From positions 930,001 to 994,000 of the forward strand of contig CAVZBZ010000002.1 in NCBI GenBank assembly GCA_963773665.1: a stretch of 64,000 nucleotides of DNA, in the 5' to 3' direction. Position numbers and translations under genes: made by a program. This document shows positions 51,729 through 59,922 of this stretch, piece by piece. This DNA is from DATJLY01 sp963773665 (GTDB lineage Bacteria; Pseudomonadota; Alphaproteobacteria; ATCC43930; CGMCC-115725). Below the pieces are notes generated by a model. That model was not told where the DNA came from, searched no databases, and saw only the letters and a list, made by a program, of their open reading frames with translations. Position 1 is the stretch's first letter; each line of letters begins with the position of its first letter.

Positions 51729-52306
51729 TAGCGCGACAGCGCCGTCATGCGCTGCTCGGGCCAGGCCGGGGTATCCGGTTTTTGCGGCTCGCGCTCGGCC
51801 CGCGGCGGCGCGTCGCCGGGCGAGGTGACCGCTTCCTCGATCTGCGCGTTCGTGAGGTTGCGCACCACGTCGTAGGCGATGGAGGCGAGGGTCGGCGGCG
51901 GCTCCCACGGTTTCCGGTCTTTGGGCGGCTCGGGCGGGTTTTCCTGCAATTCCGCCAGCACGTGCTCGCGCATTTCCTCGCGTGCGTGCTCGTGCGCGTT
52001 GCGGATCGCTTCCTCGTTGATCGCCGCCGCCTCGGTCCGCCACACCCGGCGCAGGCGCCAGTTGCCGAGCACGATGCGGTCGGCGAGCACGTCCTCCGCC
52101 TCGCCTTCGGGCGCGAGAGCCTGCCGCATCGCCTCGTTGAAGCGGCGGAAATCCTCGGGGTCCTCGTCCACGAGCAAAATATGCTCGGCGGCGAGGCCGT
52201 GGCGCAGCGCGTTGCGGCGCGACTGCTCCTTGCCCTCGGGCGTGCGCGGGCCGGTGCTGTTCTCGGCGTTGCGGCGGTTGGCCGCGATCTGTGCGTCCGA
52301 TGCCAT
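51729..52306 (-). pseudogene. 5' fragment of an interrupted hypothetical gene
   Basis: ATG 52306 has AGGAG six bases upstream and begins MASDAQIAANRRNAENSTGP, then RTPEGKEQSRRNALRHGL, the hallmark N-terminus of a widespread conserved hypothetical family. 192 codons run to ALSR, where the reading frame meets TAG at 51728-51730 created by the insertions. The remainder lies at 49421-49636. The function of the family is unknown to me. The product of this fragment may still be made as a truncated protein. Confidence 0.87.
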
Positions 52307-52384
52307 CTGCAACTCCTGGCTTGATGTACGCATAATAAAGCACACAATGCGTGCATTTGCAAGCAGGATGGACGCAGTTTGCGT

Positions 52385-53377
52385 CTATTTCACGGCGGCG
52401 GCGGCCTCGTGGACCAGGGTGGCGTCGATCACCTTGGAGAAATCGAGCGGGTGGTCGTAGGTGAGGCGGCCATTCTTGCGGTGGATGTCCTCCTCGGCGC
52501 GCAGCTTGGTCTCGAATTTCGCGATATCGAGATCGGGATCGACGAGATAGGGCGTGCTCTGCTCGACCGCCTCGGGCTTCAGTTTGGTTTCCGTGGCGAT
52601 CATCGCGGCAATCGCGGGGTTCTTGCTGTAGTCGCCTTGCGCGTCGCGCGCGCCGCGCACGAGGGCGCGCAGGAAGGCCAGCGCCACCTTCGGGCGGTCG
52701 TGCATGAAGTGGAGACCGTAGAACACGAAGGTGGTGGGGATGCCCTCGCCGATGCCGGCCTCCGGCTGGTTCAGCGCCGCGTCGCCCGCGAGCTTTACCG
52801 TCGTCGCCAGCGGCTCGGGCAGAAAGCCCGCGTCGATGGCGCCGTTCTTGAAGGCGACGAGCTGTTCGGCGAAGCCCAGCGGCGTCAGGTCCACGTCCTT
52901 CGTCGTCATGCCGTATTTCGCGAGCATCATCGTCAGGAAGACTTCGGTGATGTCGCCCGGCGCGTTGATTGCGACCTTGCGGCCGCGATAATCCTTGGCG
53001 CTCTTGATCGTGCCGTCGTTCCACAGCGATGTGCGCACGAGCGGCTGCGTCGCCATCACCGGGCCCTGGATGCCGAGCGCCGCGACGATGCGCAGATCGA
53101 AGCCGCGATTGGCGGCATTGAAGAAGCCGGCGGTCGCGGCGCCCATGCTCAAATCGAGCCGCCCGGTGGCGAGCGGCGCCACCGTGTCGAGCGCGCTCCT
53201 GATCTCGCCCGCGTCGATCTTGAGGCCTTCCTGCGTGAAATAGCCCTTGCCGAGCGCGATGTAATAGGGCGCCTGCGCGGTGCTTCTGACGAGCTGGACG
53301 GTGACGGTTTCTTCCGCGTGCGCGGACGGCGCAAGGAACAGCAAGAGCGCCAGCGCAGCCGCCCAATTCCTCGACAT
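52385..53377 (-). CDS. ABC transporter substrate-binding protein, NMT1/SsuA-like (330 aa)
   Basis: A signal peptide is clear (NWAAALALLLFLAPSAHA, cleavage after AHA near residue 21). The mature protein has the NMT1 pattern QAPYYIALGKGYFTQEGLKI and then GQ-type features such as GRKVAINAPGDITEVFL and DAGFLPEPLATT. It would bind a small solute such as a sulfonate, nitrate or pyrimidine in the periplasm; which one is unknown. No permease or ATPase gene is adjacent, so it is an orphan here. Confidence 0.9.
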   Translation of the reverse strand: MSRNWAAALALLLFLAPSAHAEETVTVQLVRSTAQAPYYIALGKGYFTQEGLKIDAGEIRSALDTVAPLATGRLDLSMGAATAGFFNAANRGFDLRIVAALGIQGPVMATQPLVRTSLWNDGTIKSAKDYRGRKVAINAPGDITEVFLTMMLAKYGMTTKDVDLTPLGFAEQLVAFKNGAIDAGFLPEPLATTVKLAGDAALNQPEAGIGEGIPTTFVFYGLHFMHDRPKVALAFLRALVRGARDAQGDYSKNPAIAAMIATETKLKPEAVEQSTPYLVDPDLDIAKFETKLRAEEDIHRKNGRLTYDHPLDFSKVIDATLVHEAAAAVK

Positions 53378-53439
53378 GATTTTCTCCCCATTCGTTAGTT
53401 GGAGGAAATTGTCACATCAAAGGCGCGGCGGCAACAGGC

Positions 53440-53940
53440 TCACAGCTCCTTGCCGATCGCGCGGTCGAGCGACCACGGGCCGCCGCCGCGCAATGACACG
53501 GCGAAGATGACGAGGCCCCACAGCAGCGGATATTCCCAGCCGCCGTGCGGCGCCGAGAAGGCGAAGCCGTTCGGGAAATGGGCGACGAAGGTGATGAAGA
53601 TGAACTCGATGGCGATCATCGGCCCGACGATGCGCGTCAACAGCCCGAGCATGAGGCAGACGGCGCCGACCGTCTCGTTGAAGAACACGACATAGGCGCC
53701 GAGGAGCGCCGGCTCGATGCCGCGCCGGGCGAGGCCCGCGGCAAAGGCGCCGACGCCGGGACCCATGAGCTTGTTGATGCCGTGCACCAGAAGCATGCCG
53801 CCCACGGTGAGGCGAATGACGAGCCACGACAGATCGCGCGTCCACGCATAGAACGGCGCGAGCGCAGGAATCAGCAGTTGCGGCTCGCCCGCCGGGCTCT
53901 CTTGCCGTGTCACGATGCGTCCATAGTGCCGCGCCTGCAT
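53440..53940 (-). CDS. DoxX family membrane protein (166 aa)
   Basis: Four hydrophobic helices and the DoxX pattern LTVGGMLLVHGINKLMGPGV, then VVFFNETVGAVCLMLGLLTR and IAIEFIFITFVAHFPNGF. The C-terminus has GGWEYPLLWGLVIFAVSLRG. The family is linked to redox or quinone-associated membrane functions but is poorly defined. ATG 53940 begins three bases after the stop of a small upstream reading frame (53944-54129), which suggests a two-gene unit. Confidence 0.9.
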   Translation of the reverse strand: MQARHYGRIVTRQESPAGEPQLLIPALAPFYAWTRDLSWLVIRLTVGGMLLVHGINKLMGPGVGAFAAGLARRGIEPALLGAYVVFFNETVGAVCLMLGLLTRIVGPMIAIEFIFITFVAHFPNGFAFSAPHGGWEYPLLWGLVIFAVSLRGGGPWSLDRAIGKEL

Positions 53941-53943
53941 CTT

Positions 53944-54129
53944 TCAGTTCCCACACAAATTCGTGAACGCCTGGACCGGGAGCGACAGCATCCAGGTCAG
54001 GGTGCAGACGAGCACGGCAAGCGGCCTGCGCGCCATGCCGCGCGCGACCGACTGGGCAAGCTCCTGAGCCGCCTGATCGACCGCGCGGTCGAAACCTTCA
54101 TCGAGCGGGTGCATATCGCCGTTGGGCAT
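53944..54129 (-). CDS. Small putative membrane protein (61 aa)
   Basis: Not recognised. From ATG 54129 it has an acidic/amphipathic N-terminus (LDEGFDRAVDQAAQELAQSV), a basic GMARRP turn and one hydrophobic segment (LAVLVCTLTWMLSLPVQAF). A GGAG ribosome site lies eight bases upstream, and the stop is three bases before the DoxX start. The coupling and ribosome site support a real gene, but it could be chance coding in GC-rich DNA. Confidence 0.5.
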   Translation of the reverse strand: MPNGDMHPLDEGFDRAVDQAAQELAQSVARGMARRPLAVLVCTLTWMLSLPVQAFTNLCGN

Positions 54130-54303
54130 CCTTCGTCTCCCATCGTCAACGATGTGCCTCCTCGCGTCCCCTCGCGGCGCAGCGTTCTGTTTTTCTTGGC
54201 CTGCGCCATATCCTTGAACGTAGGGCGCCCGGCCGCGCCTCGATCCCCCCGGAGCCTGCATGGGTGCCATGCCTGCGGCGAAATGACCGTGGCGGATTAC
54301 AAT

Positions 54304-54336
54304 TGTCATCGCGAGCGCAGCGAAGCAATCTCGCGG
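54304..54336. repeat. Short dispersed repeat, TGTCATCGCGAGCGCAGCGA type
   Basis: The stretch TGTCATCGCGAGCGCAGCGA, continuing AGCAATCTCGCGG, matches a repeat commonly scattered in proteobacterial intergenic DNA. It lies 20 bases before the ATG at 54357. The gap 54130-54356 holds nothing else recognisable. Confidence 0.4.
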
Positions 54337-54356
54337 TCGAGACGGGGAGGCGCCAG

Positions 54357-55280
54357 ATGATCATCGACATCCACACGCACGTGCATACGCCCGAGGACGC
54401 GGCGCGGCCGTTCTGGCGCGGGCGCTGTCCCATGACGATCGAGAACGTGCTCGACGCGCAACAGCGCGCCGGGATCGACGCCACCGTGGTGAGCAACCCG
54501 CTGCACGATCTGAAGCACATGGACGCGGTCGAACAGCTCGCCGCGTGCGAGGCCCAGAACCGCTATGTCGCGGAGCTGCAGGACAAATACGATTCGATCT
54601 ACGGCTTCGCCACCACCGTGCCCTATGGCGGCGACAAGTTCATGCGCGAGTTCGAGCGCGCGGTGAAGCAGGACGGATTGAAGGGCGCGTGGATCATCTC
54701 GAGCCTCAAGGGCCAGTATCCCGACGACGACGAGGCGCTTCCCTTCTTTCAGCTCGCGACCGAGCTCGACGTGCCGGTGGTGATCCATCCGCCGTCCGTG
54801 GGCTTCGGCGAGGAGCGGCTCAACATCTACCGCCTCGCCTCGAGCGTGGGGCGGCCGATGGATCTGGCGCTCGCTCTGTCGCGGCTCATCGTCAAGGGCA
54901 TCTTCGAGCGCTTTCCCGATCTGAAGCTCGTCGGCTCGCATCTGGGCGGCGGCATCTGCGAGATGATCGGGCGGATGGATTACGCCTACAGCCTCGGCGA
55001 CGAGGCGTTCTTCCTCGGCAGCTACGAGCCGATGCTGATCAAGAAGAAGCCGAGCGAGTATCTGAAGATGATGTATCTCGAATCGACCTGCTATCACCCG
55101 CCCGCGGCGCGCTGCGCGGTCGAGACGGTGGGGCCTGAGCATTTCCTGTTCGGCACCGATGCGCCGCCGCTGAAATCCTTGAAGCAGGAGGGCGTGGCGC
55201 TCATCCGCAAACTCGGGCTTTCGCCCGCGGACGAGCAAAAGGTCTATTCCGGCAACGCCAAGCGGATCCTCAAGATCTGA
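54357..55280 (+). CDS. Amidohydrolase, ACMSD-like (307 aa)
   Basis: Metal-dependent TIM-barrel hydrolase or decarboxylase (Amidohydro_2). Ligand motifs: IDIHTHVHTP (residues 3-12), VVIHPPSVG, LVGSHLGGGICEMIG and FLFGTDAPP. ATG 54357 has GGGGAGG nine bases upstream; the longer open frame reads through the short repeat and is rejected. The last 11 bases overlap convergent recO. It is related at family level to 47458-48480. The substrate is unknown. Confidence 0.9.
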   Translation: MIIDIHTHVHTPEDAARPFWRGRCPMTIENVLDAQQRAGIDATVVSNPLHDLKHMDAVEQLAACEAQNRYVAELQDKYDSIYGFATTVPYGGDKFMREFERAVKQDGLKGAWIISSLKGQYPDDDEALPFFQLATELDVPVVIHPPSVGFGEERLNIYRLASSVGRPMDLALALSRLIVKGIFERFPDLKLVGSHLGGGICEMIGRMDYAYSLGDEAFFLGSYEPMLIKKKPSEYLKMMYLESTCYHPPAARCAVETVGPEHFLFGTDAPPLKSLKQEGVALIRKLGLSPADEQKVYSGNAKRILKI

Positions 55281-56004
55281 ATTTTTCCAGCGCCGCGGCG
55301 AAGCGCGCGCGCGCGGGCGGCAGCGCCTTGCCCTCGGGCGCGAAGACGCGGGCGCCGAGGAAGAATCCGGTGAGCGCCAGTCCGTCGAGCACATCCTCGG
55401 CCGTGGGCGGCGCCGCCTGCGCGCCCGCGCGCAAAAACGGCGGCAGGCGCAGCAATCGCTCGCGATAGGGCGCGCCCGCCTCCTCGGAAACGGCGCGGCC
55501 GGAATTGGGCGAGACATAGACGAGGTTTTGCGTGACGCCGGTCGCGGCGCAGCGCGCGAGGTCGAGGCCGAAACCCAGATCGGCGAGCAGAGCGACCTCC
55601 CAGCGCACATATTCCGGCATCCAGCCGCGATCGGCCTCGAGCGCGTCGTAAAGCGCGACGAGCCGCTCGAACGATGTGCGATGCGGCTCGCGCTCGGGCA
55701 GTGCTGCATCGGCAAGCGCGGCCGCCGCGGCGAGGCCGGCAAGCCGCACCGGTTCCGCCATGAGCGCAGCGGCATAGCCGTGCGCGAGCTCGCCAGTCAT
55801 CGTGCCAAGGTGTTCGCTGAGCCGCGCCGACCAGGTGACGAGAACGCGGTTGCCGATCTGCCAGACGACGCGCGCCTTCGGGCGCTGGCCGCCGCGCACG
55901 AGCCCGGCATGGCGGCCGCGCTCACGCGTCAAGAGATGGACGAGCAGCGCGCTTTCGCCGTGGCGGCGCACGGAAAGCACCAGGGCCTCGTCGTTCCAGC
56001 GCAT
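55270..56004 (-). CDS. recO: DNA repair protein RecO (244 aa)
   Basis: RecO promotes RecA loading and strand annealing in gap repair. The N-terminal OB fold starts MRWNDEALVLSVRRHGESAL; GHLLARG-type features are replaced by HAGLVRGGQRPKAR. The later region LADLGFGLDLARCAATG and NLVYVSPNSGRAVS is typical of alphaproteobacterial RecO. Length is normal. ATG 56004 lies two bases after the lepB-like stop (56006) in the conserved rnc-era-recO string. Confidence 0.93.
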   Translation of the reverse strand: MRWNDEALVLSVRRHGESALLVHLLTRERGRHAGLVRGGQRPKARVVWQIGNRVLVTWSARLSEHLGTMTGELAHGYAAALMAEPVRLAGLAAAAALADAALPEREPHRTSFERLVALYDALEADRGWMPEYVRWEVALLADLGFGLDLARCAATGVTQNLVYVSPNSGRAVSEEAGAPYRERLLRLPPFLRAGAQAAPPTAEDVLDGLALTGFFLGARVFAPEGKALPPARARFAAALEKFRS

Positions 56005-56005
56005 G

Positions 56006-56926
56006 CTAGCGCAGTATCTGCGCCACGCGCCGCCAGCGCCAGGATGCGAGGCGCCACCACGGCACCGAATCCTCGGTCGAATAGGTCAGGAACGAGGCCG
56101 CGGCCCACAGCGTCTCCGCCGGCACGAAGCCCATGGCGGGATCGCGGCTGTCGAGCGAATCGTCGCGGTTGTCGCCCATCATGAAATAATGCCCGGGCGG
56201 CACCGTGAAAACGGCGGTGTTCTCGAACGGCGCGTCGTCGTGGGCGACGATGATCGGATGGCGAACGCCGTTCGGCAGCGTCTCGATGAAGCGGCCGCCC
56301 GCGACGCGCTCGCGCATGACGGAAGCGCCGTCGATCGCGAGCACGCCGCGCGTCACCTGCACGCGCTCGCCGGGCAATCCCACGAGGCGCTTGATGAGAT
56401 ATGTCGAAGGGTCCTGCGGCAGCGTGAACACGGCGAGGTCGCCGCGCTCGGGCGCGAACACGCGGTAATAGAAGCGGACGGCCAGCAGCCGGTCGCCGAG
56501 CAGCAAGGTCGGCACCATCGATTGCGACGGCACGACGAAGGACTGCCACGAGGCGGCCGCGGCAAGCCCGGGCACCGCCGGCACGGCGGCAAGCGCGACA
56601 TAGAGCAGCCAGCGGCGTACCGGCGGCAAGCGCTCAGCCCCGCGCCGCACCGCGCGCGCCGCGTCGATCGCCGCCGAAACCGGCAGCGCGAGTCCGGCGG
56701 CGACGACGGCGATCACGAGCGGCGGCAGGACCGCGCTGCGCCACACCGCCCAGAGATAGGGCGAGAGATGGTAGGCGAGGCTCCACGCGAGCGCCGCCGC
56801 CGCCCACGAGAGCGCGCGCTGCGGCGCGCCGGCATAGGCCTGCCCCAATCCGGGAAAGAGCAGCGACAGCACAAACGCCAAGCTGCGCCAGCGCGGTGCG
56901 TCCTTCGACTGCGCGTCCTTCGCCAA
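56006..56926 (-). CDS. lepB: Signal peptidase I, second copy with extra membrane helices (306 aa)
   Basis: Type I signal peptidase. The catalytic Ser lies in VVPSQSMVPTLLLGDRLLA and the general-base Lys in YLIKRLVGLPGERVQV; GHYFMMGDNRDDSLDSR is box E. Unlike the other copy (58539-59366), about 130 residues with four or more hydrophobic segments (FVLSLLFPGLGQAYAG, LAWSLAYHL, LPPLVIAVVAAGLALP) precede the active site. The start is TTG 56926 with GGAG upstream; no ATG precedes the active site. The first dozen codons lie in sequence shared with a dispersed repeat. It sits between era and recO. Confidence 0.9.
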   Translation of the reverse strand: MAKDAQSKDAPRWRSLAFVLSLLFPGLGQAYAGAPQRALSWAAAALAWSLAYHLSPYLWAVWRSAVLPPLVIAVVAAGLALPVSAAIDAARAVRRGAERLPPVRRWLLYVALAAVPAVPGLAAAASWQSFVVPSQSMVPTLLLGDRLLAVRFYYRVFAPERGDLAVFTLPQDPSTYLIKRLVGLPGERVQVTRGVLAIDGASVMRERVAGGRFIETLPNGVRHPIIVAHDDAPFENTAVFTVPPGHYFMMGDNRDDSLDSRDPAMGFVPAETLWAAASFLTYSTEDSVPWWRLASWRWRRVAQILR

Positions 56927-56942
56927 GCTCAGTACGCTCCGC

Positions 56943-57842
56943 TCACTTCTCGAACTCGAGGCGGATGGCGTCGTAGCGCTCGCGGTCGTCGGACCAATTT
57001 TCGGTGACGCGGACGTGCAGGAAAAGATGGACGCGGCGCTCCAGAAGCGCCTCGAGCTCGCGCCGCGCGGCTTCGCCGATGCGCTTCACCTGCGCGCCGC
57101 CCTTGCCCAGCACGATGGGCTTGTGCGCTTCGCGCGCGACGTGGATCGTGGCGGTGATTTTCACGCTGCCGTCTTTTTTCTCCTCCCACGTCTCGGTCTC
57201 GACCGTGATGGCGTAGGGCAGCTCCTCGTGCAGCTGCACGAAAACCTGCTCGCGCACCAGCTCGGCGGCGAGAAGGCGCAGCGGCACGTCCGAGATCTGG
57301 TCCTCGGGAAAAAGCCACGGCCCTTCCGGCACGAGCTTCGCCAGATGTTCGGCGAGATCCTCGACGCCGTCGCCCGTGAGGCTCGATATCATGAAGATGG
57401 CGTCGAACGCGCCGCGCCGGTTCAGCGCGTCGGCCAGCGGCAGCAGCCGCTCGCGCGGCACGCGGTCGATCTTGTTGAGCGCCAAGACGGCGCGGCGGCG
57501 CGTTGCGCCAAGCCCGTCGATGATGCGCTCGCTGTCGGGATCCAAGCCGCGCGCCGCATCGACCAGCACGACGACCGCATCGGCGTCCGCGGCGCCGGCC
57601 CAGGCGGCCTTGACCATGGCGCGCTCGAGCCGGCGCTTGGGCGCGAAGATGCCCGGCGTGTCGATGAAGATGAGCTGCGCCGCGCCGCGCACGACGATGC
57701 CGAGCACCCTCGCGCGCGTGGTCTGCACCTTGGGGCTGACGATCGACACCTTGCTGCCGACGAGGCGGTTCAGAAGCGTCGATTTGCCGGCGTTGGGAGC
57801 GCCCAGAATGGCGACCGTGCCGCAGCGCCGCCGCGCGCTCAT
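56943..57842 (-). CDS. era: GTPase Era (299 aa)
   Basis: Era binds 16S rRNA and assists 30S subunit maturation. G1 is AILGAPNAGKSTLLNRL (residues 11-27), G3 FIDTPGIF, G4 LNKIDRV, and the C-terminal KH domain includes HKPIVLGKGGAQVKRIGEAA. ATG 57842 overlaps the rnc stop in an ATGA junction, which fixes the start. Length is standard. Confidence 0.96.
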   Translation of the reverse strand: MSARRRCGTVAILGAPNAGKSTLLNRLVGSKVSIVSPKVQTTRARVLGIVVRGAAQLIFIDTPGIFAPKRRLERAMVKAAWAGAADADAVVVLVDAARGLDPDSERIIDGLGATRRRAVLALNKIDRVPRERLLPLADALNRRGAFDAIFMISSLTGDGVEDLAEHLAKLVPEGPWLFPEDQISDVPLRLLAAELVREQVFVQLHEELPYAITVETETWEEKKDGSVKITATIHVAREAHKPIVLGKGGAQVKRIGEAARRELEALLERRVHLFLHVRVTENWSDDRERYDAIRLEFEK

Positions 57843-58537
57843 GGAGCGGCGTCGAGCGCCGCGAGCGCCGCTGCGGCGGCCGCGGTCTCGGCGGCGCGCT
57901 TCGAGCGGCCGGTCGCCGTCGCCGGCGGCAGCCCCTCGACCCGCACCGTCACGGTGAAGATGCGGCGATGGGCCGGGCCTTCGCCCGGCACGGTGCGATA
58001 GGCCGGCAGCGGCAGGCCGCGCTTCTGCGCCCATTCCTGCAACGCGGTTTTCGGATCGCGCGGCGGCGCGCCCGAGGCCGCAAGCCGCGCCTCCCACCAG
58101 CGCTCGACGAAGCGCGCGGCGACGGCGAGCCCGCCGTCGAGATAGAGCGCGGCGATCACCGCCTCGCACGCATCGGCCAGCACGCGCGAGTTCTCGCGCA
58201 CGCCTGCCGCATCCTCGCTCGGCGAGACGATGAGGTGGCGTCCGAGCCCGACCGCGCGCGCCACCTCGTCCACCGCCTCGCGGCGCACGAGATCGGCATG
58301 GCGCCGCGTCAGCTCGCCCTCGGTTTCGTTGGGAAAGCGCCGCCACAGCAGATCGGCGACGACGAGCCCCAGCACCCGGTCGCCCAGGAATTCGAGCCGC
58401 TCGTAATGGCGGCGCTTGCCGCCGCGGCGTCCCATGTTGCTCGGATGGGTCAGCGCCTCGACCAGCAAATCCTGTTGCGCGAACTCGTGACCGAGGATTT
58501 GGACGAGGCTCAGCGGCGCGGGCGAGGAGTCGTTCAT
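57839..58537 (-). CDS. rnc: Ribonuclease III (232 aa)
   Basis: Cleaves double-stranded RNA, including rRNA precursors. The catalytic signature ERLEFLGDRVLGLVVADLL is near residues 45-63, with the second acidic site in LADACEAVIAALYLDGG. The dsRNA-binding domain covers about 160-230 (PKTALQEWAQKRGLPLPAY). ATG 58537 begins immediately after the lepB stop, and the end overlaps era by four bases. An upstream extension inside lepB is rejected. Confidence 0.96.
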   Translation of the reverse strand: MNDSSPAPLSLVQILGHEFAQQDLLVEALTHPSNMGRRGGKRRHYERLEFLGDRVLGLVVADLLWRRFPNETEGELTRRHADLVRREAVDEVARAVGLGRHLIVSPSEDAAGVRENSRVLADACEAVIAALYLDGGLAVAARFVERWWEARLAASGAPPRDPKTALQEWAQKRGLPLPAYRTVPGEGPAHRRIFTVTVRVEGLPPATATGRSKRAAETAAAAAALAALDAAP

Positions 58538-58538
58538 G

Positions 58539-59366
58539 TCAGCGGATCGCCGAGAAGAGCCGGCCATAGCGCACCGTGAACGGCCATTTCCACGGCTCCC
58601 ACAGCGCGGCATAGCCGTCGGTCGAAAAGAAGATGAACTCGGCGCGGCCGACGAGATTCGCGGACGGGACATAGCCCACGCCGCTGCGCGGATCGCGGCT
58701 GTCGGCGGAATCGTCGCGGTTGTCGCCCATCATGAAATAATGGCCGGGCGGGACGGTGAAGAGCGGCGTGTTGTCGAACTGCGGCACGTTGCAGTTCTTG
58801 ATCATGACGTGCTCTTTGCCGCCGGGCAGGCTCTCCTGATATTGCGCATAATTGCCCGAGCCGCAGCCGGCCTCGCCGGGACGGAACGGCTCCTCGTAAT
58901 AGAAATCCGCGCTGCGCTGCCGCTTCACCTGCTCGTCGTTGATGTAGAGAAGCCCGTCCTTCATCTGCACCTTGTCGCCGGGCAGGCCGATGATGCGCTT
59001 GATGAAGTCGGTCGAGGGATCGCAGCTGCGCTGCCGGAAATCCGCCTCCTCGGGCGGCAGGCGCGAGAAATCGCACGGCAGCTTGAACACCACGACGTCG
59101 CCGCGCGCGGGCGCGCGGAAGAAGATGCGGCCGGGCCCCGGAATGACCGGAATCCCGAACGGGAACGACCAGCGGCTGTAGCCGTACGAGAATTTCTCGA
59201 CGAACAGATAGTCGCCGATCAGCAAGGTCGGAACCATCGAGGCGGACGGGATGCTGAACGGCTCGAACAGGAAGGTGCGGATGACGAGCGCAATGAGAAT
59301 CGCATAGACGAGCGTCTTCACCGTCTCGGCGATGCCGCCCGTCGTCCTGCTAGCCGTCCGAGCCAT
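58539..59366 (-). CDS. lepB: Signal peptidase I (275 aa)
   Basis: Removes signal peptides from exported proteins at the outer face of the inner membrane. A single N-terminal helix (TLVYAILIALVIRTFLF) precedes the catalytic Ser in IPSASMVPTLLIGDYLFVEK; the Lys is in DFIKRIIGLPGDKVQM, and GHYFMMGDNRDDSADSRD is conserved. This is the canonical alphaproteobacterial lepB next to rnc. The upstream gap to acpS (154 bases) shows no clear promoter. Confidence 0.95.
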   Translation of the reverse strand: MARTASRTTGGIAETVKTLVYAILIALVIRTFLFEPFSIPSASMVPTLLIGDYLFVEKFSYGYSRWSFPFGIPVIPGPGRIFFRAPARGDVVVFKLPCDFSRLPPEEADFRQRSCDPSTDFIKRIIGLPGDKVQMKDGLLYINDEQVKRQRSADFYYEEPFRPGEAGCGSGNYAQYQESLPGGKEHVMIKNCNVPQFDNTPLFTVPPGHYFMMGDNRDDSADSRDPRSGVGYVPSANLVGRAEFIFFSTDGYAALWEPWKWPFTVRYGRLFSAIR

Positions 59367-59520
59367 GAGGAATGTCCGCTAAGATATTGATTTTACGCGA
59401 TTTCGGGAAAGGTCGGGCTGGCGCGTCGCGGGCGATCAAAGCGAAGCGGAGGCCCTCAAGTCAAGCGCGGCAGGTTGCCGCCGGCGTTCGACGATTCGCT
59501 CTTTCGTCATGGCCGGGTGC

Positions 59521-59922
59521 CTAGTCCGCCGCCTCGGCCGAGATGATGACGAAGGCGTGCGCCAAGGGCGGCTCGTCGGTGAGCGTCAGTTCGATCCGCG
59601 CGCGCATGCCGGCGGGCGTCAGGCGATCGAGCCGGGCGAGCGCGCCGCCGGTCAGGATCATGCCGGGCTTGCCGCTGGGAAGATTGACCACGCCCAGATC
59701 GCGGAAGAACACGCCGTGGCGGAAGCCGGTGCCGAGCGCCTTGGCGCACGCCTCCTTGGCGGCAAAGCGCTTGGCATAGCTCGCGGCACGGCCCGCCCGG
59801 CGCTCGGAGCGGGCGCGCTCGAGTTCGGTGAAGACGCGGTCGAGAAAGCGCGCGCCGTGCCGCTCGAGAGTGCGCTCGATGCGGCGGATGTCGATGAGAT
59901 CGCTGCCGATGCCGAGAATCAT
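59521..59922 (-). CDS. acpS: Holo-[acyl-carrier-protein] synthase (133 aa)
   Basis: Transfers the 4'-phosphopantetheine of CoA to ACP. MILGIGSDLIDIRRIERTLE at the N-terminus holds the metal Asp, and KRFAAKEACAKALGTG is the second signature. ATG 59922 overlaps the pdxJ stop in ATGA. Length is standard. Confidence 0.96.
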   Translation of the reverse strand: MILGIGSDLIDIRRIERTLERHGARFLDRVFTELERARSERRAGRAASYAKRFAAKEACAKALGTGFRHGVFFRDLGVVNLPSGKPGMILTGGALARLDRLTPAGMRARIELTLTDEPPLAHAFVIISAEAAD

